Source of the DNA: Lachnospiraceae bacterium UBA1753
Lineage (GTDB): Bacteria > Bacillota > Clostridia > Lachnospirales > Lachnospiraceae
DNA: 11,296 bases
Direction: 5' to 3'
Assembly (NCBI GenBank): GCA_002317595.1
Contig: DCHL01000176.1
Coordinates: 1-11,296 of the forward strand
Shown here: piece by piece, positions 6,658 through 11,296 of the stretch
Numbering within the stretch: the stretch's first letter is position 1
How the letters are laid out: the number at the start of each line of letters is the position of its first letter
Translations under genes and position numbers: made by a program
The notes under the pieces: model-generated
What the model was told of the DNA's origin: nothing
The model's database searches: none
What the model saw: the letters and a program-made list of their open reading frames with translations, nothing else

Positions 6658-7713
6658 TTAATATTTTTTCAACATCTCTTTCACACGCTCAATAATCTTG
6701 TTCTCATCGATAACGCTCCAGTACTCTCCATAGAATTCAACTGGCAGCTTATTTCCGCTTGCAAGAACAACATCATCTGTCATCTGGCCTAAAATATTCA
6801 TTTCGATGTCCAGAAATGCCTTGACCTGAGGTCCTAATTTTTCAAAGGCCTTCTTAGGATATGGCCAGAGCGTGACTGGCCTGATCATACCAAGCTTAAT
6901 GCCCTCTTCTCTAGCTCTGATGATAGCGGACTTGGCAACGCGCGAGCTGATACCGTAGGCAACAATAACAATCTCAGCGTCGTCAGTCATTACCTCTTCC
7001 CAGCGCTGCTCTTCCTCTTCCATCTGAGCATACTTAGCGCGAAGATAATCAGGATACTCCTTCTCACCGATATCCCAGAAGCGGTTCCAGATAACTCTCT
7101 GCTTCTCGCCTTCCTGTCTCGGTCTGATAGCCCAGTCAAAAGTATCAGGGTCATGCTCCTTCATCTCAGGGAGCTCAACTCCCTCCATCATCTGACCGAT
7201 ATTGGCATCTGATGCCACAATAACTGGGTGGCGATATTTTTCCGCCAGGTCAAATGCCATATATCCAAAATCTGCCATCTCCTGACAGCTTGCAGGCGCA
7301 AGAACGATTGTACGGTAATCACCATGCCCGCCGCCTCTTGTGAGCTGCCAGTAATCGCCCTGGCCCATGAAGATATCGCCGAGACCGGCACCGATTCGCA
7401 TGACGTCTGCAATTACAGCAGGTACATCGCTTGCACACAGGTATGAGATTCCCTCCTGCTTGAGGGAGAATCCAGGGCCTGATGTAGTCGTAAGTGCTCT
7501 GGCGCCCGCTGCTGCCGCACCAAATACCATATTGATTCCAGCAAGCTCAGACTCAGTCTGAACGCACTGTCCGCCTACCTCATCCATTCTCCAGCACAGA
7601 TATTCAAGAATGTCTGACTGGGGAGTGATAGGGTATCCACTGAAGAATCTGCATCCGGCACGAAGACAAGCTTCTGCGAATGCCTGATTTCCTTTAAGTA
7701 ATTCCTTTGCCAT
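6658..7713 (-). CDS. vorB: 2-oxoacid:ferredoxin oxidoreductase, alpha subunit (VorB-like)
   Basis: This 351-residue alpha subunit forms the thiamine diphosphate active site together with the beta subunit. Recognisable features are the N-terminal KGNQAFAEACLRAGC, the conserved SGYPITPQS (25-33, Thr30), QTESELAGINM (52-62), where Glu54 or Glu56 is the likely cofactor-activating glutamate, and TTTSGPGFSLKQE (75-87). A C-terminal transketolase-C-like domain follows from about residue 215 (AEIVIVAYGISSR). Length and layout fit proteins annotated as 2-ketoisovalerate (3-methyl-2-oxobutanoate) oxidoreductase subunit VorB. That name reflects homology, and 2-oxoglutarate or aryl-pyruvate use is also possible. 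AAGGAG overlaps the TAA of the ferredoxin-subunit gene and lies eight bases before the ATG. Confidence 0.92.
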   Translation of the reverse strand: MAKELLKGNQAFAEACLRAGCRFFSGYPITPQSDILEYLCWRMDEVGGQCVQTESELAGINMVFGAAAAGARALTTTSGPGFSLKQEGISYLCASDVPAVIADVMRIGAGLGDIFMGQGDYWQLTRGGGHGDYRTIVLAPASCQEMADFGYMAFDLAEKYRHPVIVASDANIGQMMEGVELPEMKEHDPDTFDWAIRPRQEGEKQRVIWNRFWDIGEKEYPDYLRAKYAQMEEEEQRWEEVMTDDAEIVIVAYGISSRVAKSAIIRAREEGIKLGMIRPVTLWPYPKKAFEKLGPQVKAFLDIEMNILGQMTDDVVLASGNKLPVEFYGEYWSVIDENKIIERVKEMLKKY

Positions 7714-7725
7714 TTTAAGTTCTCC

Positions 7726-7929
7726 TTACTCCTCGATCTCAATGCAGTAATCGGGACACATCTTAAAGCATGAACCGCAGCCTACGCATTCCTTGCTCTC
7801 ATCCATGCACACCATCTCAAAGCCCTTCTCTCCGAGCTCCTTTGACGGTACAAAAACACCCTTCGGGCAGACCTTCACGCAAAGAAAGCATCCCTTACAG
7901 CGGCTTGTATCCAATTTAACTTTTGCCAT
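7726..7929 (-). CDS. 2-oxoacid:ferredoxin oxidoreductase, ferredoxin-like delta subunit (2x[4Fe-4S])
   Basis: This 67-residue protein has two CxxCxxCxxxCP motifs: Cys11, 14, 17, 21 and Cys48, 51, 54, 58. They should hold two [4Fe-4S] clusters that carry electrons from the thiamine active site to free ferredoxin. Its size and position directly before the alpha gene match the separate delta subunit of four-subunit oxidoreductases (VorD/KorD), whose usual order of delta, alpha, beta, gamma is kept here. AGGAG precedes the ATG by about ten bases. It follows the binding-protein gene by 32 bp, linking the enzyme genes to the transporter genes. Confidence 0.93.
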   Translation of the reverse strand: MAKVKLDTSRCKGCFLCVKVCPKGVFVPSKELGEKGFEMVCMDESKECVGCGSCFKMCPDYCIEIEE

Positions 7930-7961
7930 GATAATTCATCTCCTAGTGTTGGTATTTCTCT

Positions 7962-8792
7962 TTATTTATTAGCTTCCTTGCTGGCCTGTGCACTGTACTC
8001 ATCAATCCACTTATCGAAGTTACCGTTGTCCTGGTTCTCCTTGATAGTATCGTTAACCAGCTGAAGGAACTCTGCATCGCCCTTTGCAACGCAGGCCTGT
8101 GTAGCCTTGTCCTTGTTTACAAACTGAATCTCCTTGAGTTCAGCATACTTATCATTGTTAAGCACGTACTGCTTACCAACAACCATACCCGTAACAACCG
8201 CATCACACTTGCCCTGAGAAAGTTCTGTAAAGCAGTCAGCGATAAGTGCAAGTGAGTTGATATTTGCTCCTGTCATCTCATCCTTTGCAACTGTCTCTGA
8301 GGAAGCACCCATCTCAACATCTACAACCTTACCCTCGAAATCTGAAAGGGATGAGTACTTTCCTGCATCCTCAGCGCGCACGATGATAGTCTGCTCGTCG
8401 TTAACATACACATTCGAGAAATCTACAACCTCAGCTCTCTCAGCTGTCTCAGGCATACCTGCGATTACGATGTCACAGTCACCCATGCTGAGTGACATTA
8501 CAAGCTCACTGAAGGCCATGTCATGAACCACGAGCTTAACACCTAACTTATCTGCAACTGCCTGTGCAAGCTCAACGTCAATTCCAATTACACTTCCGTC
8601 ATTCTCAATGCTGACGAACTCAAACGGAGGGTATCCGGATGCAGTTCCGAGAACGAGCTGACCCTTAGACTTAATCTCAGCAATCTTGCCACCTTCTTTT
8701 GCACCACCAGCTGCACTGCTTCCGCATCCCGCAAGAGACAGTACCATGGCAGCAACCATAACTACAGCAAATAATTTTTTCAACATTTTCAT
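7962..8792 (-). CDS. Amino-acid ABC transporter substrate-binding lipoprotein
   Basis: This is a 276-residue extracellular solute-binding protein of family 3 (SBP_bac_3), anchored to the membrane by a lipid. The signal peptide ends in lipobox LAGC (Cys23). The mature domain shows LGTASGYPPFEF (48-59), GIDVELAQAVA (70-80), GMPETAERAEVVDFS (112-126) and FDKWIDEY near the C-terminus. Arg119 is where family members bind the amino-acid carboxylate. The usual partner Asp, which binds the alpha-ammonium in the DAVxxD segment, appears replaced by Gly202 in DAVVTG. That could mean an unusual ligand or a different ammonium contact. I chose ATG 8790-8792 because AGGAG lies seven bases upstream and it starts the signal peptide; an in-frame GTG at 8864 would bury it. 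It lies in the operon with its permease and ATPase, 131 bp after the permease. Confidence 0.93.
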   Translation of the reverse strand: MKMLKKLFAVVMVAAMVLSLAGCGSSAAGGAKEGGKIAEIKSKGQLVLGTASGYPPFEFVSIENDGSVIGIDVELAQAVADKLGVKLVVHDMAFSELVMSLSMGDCDIVIAGMPETAERAEVVDFSNVYVNDEQTIIVRAEDAGKYSSLSDFEGKVVDVEMGASSETVAKDEMTGANINSLALIADCFTELSQGKCDAVVTGMVVGKQYVLNNDKYAELKEIQFVNKDKATQACVAKGDAEFLQLVNDTIKENQDNGNFDKWIDEYSAQASKEANK

Positions 8793-8860
8793 AATTTTTC
8801 TCCTCTTATATAAAATTATTTTTTGCTCAAATTTCTCAACCCACGACGCGCTTATGCTCT

Positions 8861-8918
8861 GCACTCTGCCTGTTCTGGGCTTTTGCGACGCACTCTGCCT
8901 GTTCTGGGCTTCTGCGAC
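8861..8918. repeat. 29-bp tandem duplication between permease and binding-protein genes
   Basis: A 29-bp unit at 8861-8889 is repeated at 8890-8918 with one difference (T versus C in the TTTTGCGAC/TTCTGCGAC part). It falls in the 131-bp untranslated gap between the permease stop (8924) and the binding-protein start (8792), the longest gap in the operon. Inside the transcript it could affect mRNA folding, processing or stability before the binding-protein cistron, which usually needs higher expression. No function can be read directly from the sequence. Confidence 0.85.
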
Positions 8919-8923
8919 GCATA

Positions 8924-9616
8924 TCAGCTTCTGTTGCTCTTTGCAAGCTTCGTCTCAAGCTTCTTAATGAACAGTGATGTCACGAATGTCAAAATGAAGT
9001 AAATCACTGAAACAATAATAAGTGGCTCAAAGGACTTAAAGCTTATCGCACGGATTGTATTAGTTGTGTACATAAGCTCAGCAAGGCCGATTACAGATAC
9101 CTGTGATGACTCCTTGATGATGCTGACGAACTCGTTTCCAAGTGCAGGCAGGATATTTTTTATCGCCTGTGGAAAAATAATGTAGAGCATCGTCTGAGTC
9201 TTGTTAAAGCCAATACTTCTGGCAGCCTCTGTCTGTCCGTCGTCTATCGAAAGAATTCCTCCTCGGACAATCTCGCACACATACGCAGTGCTGTTGATGA
9301 CAAGGGCTACAAGTCCAGAACAGAACCTGCTGAAATCGGCTCCCAGAAACTCCACTGTGGGAAGGTTGATTCCCAGCATTGGAAGGCCGTAGAAGACCAT
9401 GTAAATCTGAACAAGCAGCGGAGTTCCTCTGATGAATGCCACATACACACTCGCGATTGACTTAAGTATTTTATTGTGGGATATCTTCATCAGCGCAACC
9501 AGACTGCCAAGAACGGTGCTGATCATTACTGTTCCCAATGAAAGTCCGATTGTAAGGATTACTGCCTGCGCGAATAAAACCTGGTATTTTGAAAAAACTT
9601 CAAATAATGATGCCAT
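8924..9616 (-). CDS. Amino-acid ABC transporter permease
   Basis: This 230-residue integral membrane permease is of the polar amino-acid (His/Glu/Gln/Arg/opine) family. Hydrophobic segments are seen at about 13-42, 55-80, 97-117 and 197-216. A periplasm-facing RGTPLLVQIYMVFYGLP (63-79) is typical. The EAA loop, which contacts the ATPase, is EAARSIGFNKTQTMLYIIFPQA (130-151). It probably works as a homodimer, since only one permease gene is present. A GGGGGAA ribosome binding site lies close to the ATG and overlaps the stop of the ATPase gene. It lies between the ATPase and binding-protein genes. Confidence 0.95.
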   Translation of the reverse strand: MASLFEVFSKYQVLFAQAVILTIGLSLGTVMISTVLGSLVALMKISHNKILKSIASVYVAFIRGTPLLVQIYMVFYGLPMLGINLPTVEFLGADFSRFCSGLVALVINSTAYVCEIVRGGILSIDDGQTEAARSIGFNKTQTMLYIIFPQAIKNILPALGNEFVSIIKESSQVSVIGLAELMYTTNTIRAISFKSFEPLIIVSVIYFILTFVTSLFIKKLETKLAKSNRS

Positions 9617-9627
9617 TGCGTTCCCCC

Positions 9628-10365
9628 TTAAAGTACTTTCTGCAAGAACGCTTTGACACGCTCGTTTTCGTTGTTATCAAATATCTCCTCAGGAGTACCC
9701 TCGGCAACCACATACCCTTCGTCCATGAAGATCACCTTCGAAGCGACCTCCCTTGCAAATCCCATCTCATGGGTAACGACAAGCATGGTATTTCCAGCCT
9801 TCGCAAGGTCCTTCATAACCTGGAGTACCTCACCTACCATCTCAGGGTCCAGCGCCGAAGTCGGCTCGTCGAACAAAATCACCTCAGGATTCATGGCTAG
9901 CGCCCTTGCAATCGCAATCCTCTGCTTCTGACCACCTGAAAGGCTTGAAGGATATGAATGCTTCTTATCTGTAAGTCCGACCATGTCCAGCAGTCTGTCT
10001 GTCATTGCATCAGCCTCTGAGGCAGGCATACCAAGAAGCTTCATGGGGCCTATAGTAATATTTCTCTCAATAGTAAGATGTGGGAAAAGATTGAACTGCT
10101 GAAATACCATTCCTATCTTCATCCTGATCTTGTTGATATCTACTTTTTCCTTTAACAGATTCACACCATCAACGAAAATGTCTCCCTTTGTGGGAATCTC
10201 AAGCTGGTTGATGCACCTTAGGAACGTACTCTTTCCCGATCCTGAAGGACCTATGATTGCGACCACGTCACCCTTTTTCACATTCAGGTCTATGCTCTTT
10301 AAGACTTCGAGGTCGCCGAAGGCCTTCCCCAGTCCCTTAACCTGTATGATGTATTCTTCTGCCAT
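9628..10365 (-). CDS. Amino-acid ABC transporter ATP-binding protein
   Basis: This 245-residue ATPase drives the amino-acid importer (GlnQ/HisP-like). It has Walker A GPSGSGKST (39-47), Q-loop Gln in VFQQFNLFPHLT (87-98), signature LSGGQKQR (142-149), Walker B VILFDEPTSALDP (162-174) and the switch histidine His199 in VVTHEMGFARE. Length and motifs are complete. It is the first gene of the operon; AGAGG precedes its ATG by seven bases, and a TTGACA promoter lies about 75 bp upstream. The LFPHLT and EMGFAREV stretches are typical of polar amino-acid transport ATPases, but do not show which amino acid is carried. Confidence 0.96.
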   Translation of the reverse strand: MAEEYIIQVKGLGKAFGDLEVLKSIDLNVKKGDVVAIIGPSGSGKSTFLRCINQLEIPTKGDIFVDGVNLLKEKVDINKIRMKIGMVFQQFNLFPHLTIERNITIGPMKLLGMPASEADAMTDRLLDMVGLTDKKHSYPSSLSGGQKQRIAIARALAMNPEVILFDEPTSALDPEMVGEVLQVMKDLAKAGNTMLVVTHEMGFAREVASKVIFMDEGYVVAEGTPEEIFDNNENERVKAFLQKVL

Positions 10366-10414
10366 GTCTCATCCTCTTTCAAGTTCTTCAATCTAAACAT
10401 AGTAAACCACGTTT

Positions 10415-10444
10415 AATATTTAATGAAAAAAGGTATATTGTCAA
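10415..10444 (-). promoter_or_regulatory. Predicted promoter of the nine-gene operon
   Basis: On the minus strand a perfect -35 hexamer TTGACA (10444-10439) is followed after 17-18 bp by AAATAT or AATATT (10421-10415), a weaker -10. This fits a housekeeping sigma-A promoter. The transcript would start near 10408 and have a leader of about 40 bases before the ATPase ATG. It is the only consensus -35 seen in the divergent intergenic region on this strand. Confidence 0.6.
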
Positions 10445-10472
10445 GACTATTTATACATGAATAGTGTATAAT
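10443..10472 (+). promoter_or_regulatory. Predicted dsdA promoter
   Basis: A perfect -10 box TATAAT is at 10467-10472. The -35 is weak: AAGACT at 10443-10448, with 18-bp spacing, matches only three consensus positions. Transcription would start near 10479, giving a leader of about 25 bases with GGAGA before the ATG. A weak -35 plus an overlapping dyad suggests a regulated promoter. Confidence 0.55.
10451..10471. promoter_or_regulatory. Inverted repeat, candidate operator in the divergent promoter region
   Basis: TTATACA (10451-10457) and TGTATAA (10465-10471) form a perfect 7-bp dyad with seven bases between the arms. The right arm overlaps the dsdA -10 box. The dyad centre is about 53 bp upstream of the predicted operon start site. 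This is the geometry of a repressor site for dsdA and possibly an activator site for the operon. The regulator is unknown, and the spacing does not exactly match the simple LysR-type ATAC-N7-GTAT box. Confidence 0.5.
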
Positions 10473-10504
10473 TATGTAACTAAAATATGAAATACGGAGA
10501 AAAA

Positions 10505-11296
10505 ATGAGTACACGAACTATGTTTGATTTGACCGATTTAAGTAACTATACCGAGACTCTCTGGATGAACCCACATCTTGAGTCAGTGGCGCCTCATTTT
10601 GAGATTAACGGCAAAAAATTTCTTCACATAAAGGCGGCCCAGAACAGGCTCATGAGATTCATGCCATATATAGAAGAGGTGTTTCCGGAGACAGCCCCCC
10701 GAAGGGGAATTATCGAGTCAGAACTGATTGAGATACCGCAGATGATGGATGTGTGTTTTACCCTGGGACAGGGAGCTGATGCGCTCGCCTCTTCAGCTTC
10801 TGATATTTCTGCATCTTCGGTTTCTGATATTTCTGCATCTTCAGTTTCTAATATTTCTGCCCCTTTGGCTTCTAAAACGTCATCCGCGTCATCCGCCCGG
10901 TTTTCTGGCAGACTCTTCCTCAAGGATGATGCCCACCTCCCCATCGCTGGCTCAGTCAAGGCCCGCGGCGGAATCCATGAGGTACTGAAGGTCGCTGAAG
11001 GGCTTGCACTCAAAGAAGGCCTGATCACACCAACCGACAGCCGCAGTCTCCTCAATAGCGATGAGGCAAGGACCTTCTTTGGACAATATACAATCCAGGT
11101 CGGCTCCACAGGAAATCTAGGACTAAGCATCGGCATCATGAGCGCCAAGCTTGGATTCAAGGTAATTGTTCATATGTCGAGTGATGCAAAGCAGTGGAAA
11201 AAGGATATGCTCAGAAGCTACGGCGTAGACGTGCGTGAGTACGATGATGACTACAGTGCTGCTGTTGCCGAGGGCAGAAAACTCTCAGACGAAGAT
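10505..11296 (+). CDS. dsdA: D-serine dehydratase (D-serine ammonia-lyase), partial at right edge
   Basis: This PLP enzyme converts D-serine to pyruvate and ammonia in the cytoplasm, for detoxification or as a carbon and nitrogen source. The 264 codons present match the N-terminal part of DsdA: RRGIIESELIEIP (66-78), LKDDAHLPIAGSVKARGGIHEVL (from 139, with the Schiff-base Lys152, equivalent to Lys118 in E. coli), VGSTGNLGLSIGIMSA (199-214) and VIVHMSSDAKQWKKDMLRSYGV. GGAGA precedes the ATG. Between residues about 82 and 134, where the E. coli enzyme has a short linker, there is a roughly 40-residue Ser/Ala-rich insertion with internal repeats. The gene is divergent from the amino-acid fermentation operon, and its product pyruvate could feed related oxidoreductases. 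The remaining 3' portion lies outside the window. Confidence 0.92.
   Translation, partial: MSTRTMFDLTDLSNYTETLWMNPHLESVAPHFEINGKKFLHIKAAQNRLMRFMPYIEEVFPETAPRRGIIESELIEIPQMMDVCFTLGQGADALASSASDISASSVSDISASSVSNISAPLASKTSSASSARFSGRLFLKDDAHLPIAGSVKARGGIHEVLKVAEGLALKEGLITPTDSRSLLNSDEARTFFGQYTIQVGSTGNLGLSIGIMSAKLGFKVIVHMSSDAKQWKKDMLRSYGVDVREYDDDYSAAVAEGRKLSDED
10790..10861 (+). repeat. 24-bp in-frame tandem repeats in the dsdA insertion
   Basis: Three consecutive 24-bp units (10790-10813, 10814-10837, 10838-10861) encode SSASDISA, SSVSDISA and SSVSNISA. A degenerate fourth unit (PLASKTSSASSA) follows. Unit length is a multiple of three, so copy-number change would preserve the dsdA frame. The repeated residues lie in a linker ahead of the PLP-lysine segment. 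Confidence 0.88.

Larger units (their letters stand above)
2743..10444 (-). other. Predicted nine-gene operon for amino-acid uptake and oxidative fermentation
   Basis: Nine minus-strand genes follow one another with gaps from -4 to 131 bp, most under 65 bp. Three stop codons (those of the ATPase, ferredoxin and alpha subunit) abut or overlap the next gene's ribosome binding site, and gamma and beta overlap by ATGA. A TTGACA promoter precedes the first gene and a strong terminator follows the last; no internal terminator is visible. The products form a chain: ABC import of an amino acid, transamination to a 2-oxoacid (the last gene), ferredoxin-linked oxidative decarboxylation to acyl-CoA, and CoA transfer. 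Single-transcript status and pathway direction are inferred from layout and family knowledge. Confidence 0.75.

Noticed and set aside
8793..8864. Longer binding protein starting at GTG 8864
   Set aside because: It would place 24 extra residues before a textbook lipoprotein signal peptide; ATG 8792 has a well-placed AGGAG.
10451..10471. LysR-type (DsdC-like) box
   Set aside because: The half-sites ATAC and GTAT are nine bases apart, not the usual seven, and no LysR gene is visible, so the regulator family was left open.
10624..11160. 178-codon minus-strand frame opposite dsdA, rich in Glu-Thr-Glu repeats
   Set aside because: It is the antisense reading of the dsdA 24-bp repeats; the dsdA frame shows clear PLP-enzyme motifs and the minus-strand product resembles nothing.

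Overview
The window looks like chromosomal DNA from an anaerobic, moderate-GC member of the Clostridia, most likely a Lachnospiraceae-type gut or rumen bacterium. The reasons are strong AGGAG-type ribosome binding sites, two lipoproteins with Gram-positive-style signal peptides, a ferredoxin-dependent 2-oxoacid oxidoreductase and a cell-surface pectic galactanase. The species cannot be fixed from sequence alone.

Left end (1-2742): the last codons of an unidentified plus-strand gene run into a strong, probably bidirectional terminator. Next comes a 400-bp array of eight tandem units of about 52 bp, each able to fold into a hairpin. Convergent to it on the minus strand is a GH53 endo-beta-1,4-galactanase lipoprotein. 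It has an acidic heptad-repeat stalk, an Ig-like domain and a CBM61-like C-terminal domain.

Centre (2743-10444): nine minus-strand genes lie in one tightly packed run. The run is bounded by a TTGACA promoter (10415-10444) and a 16-bp-stem terminator (2743-2779). In transcription order they encode a polar amino-acid ABC transporter (ATPase, permease, binding lipoprotein), a four-subunit thiamine-diphosphate 2-oxoacid:ferredoxin oxidoreductase of VOR/KOR type (ferredoxin, alpha, beta, gamma), a family III CoA-transferase and a PLP aminotransferase. Together they can be read as a complete route: import an amino acid, transaminate it to a 2-oxoacid, oxidise that to acyl-CoA while reducing ferredoxin, and conserve the thioester by CoA transfer. 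This would be the oxidative half of a Stickland-like fermentation. The substrate is not known; branched-chain or aromatic amino acids are the leading guesses.

Right end (10445-11296): a divergent gene on the plus strand encodes D-serine dehydratase (DsdA), cut off by the window edge. It carries an unusual Ser/Ala-rich insertion made of 24-bp in-frame repeats. A perfect 7-bp dyad (10451-10471) overlaps its -10 box and lies just upstream of the minus-strand promoter, so one regulator could control both amino-acid-degrading units.

Short tandem duplications recur through the window: the 52-bp array, 21-bp repeats in the galactanase, a 29-bp duplication in the ABC operon and 24-bp repeats in dsdA. 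Apart from the array region there is no gene-free stretch longer than about 300 bases.
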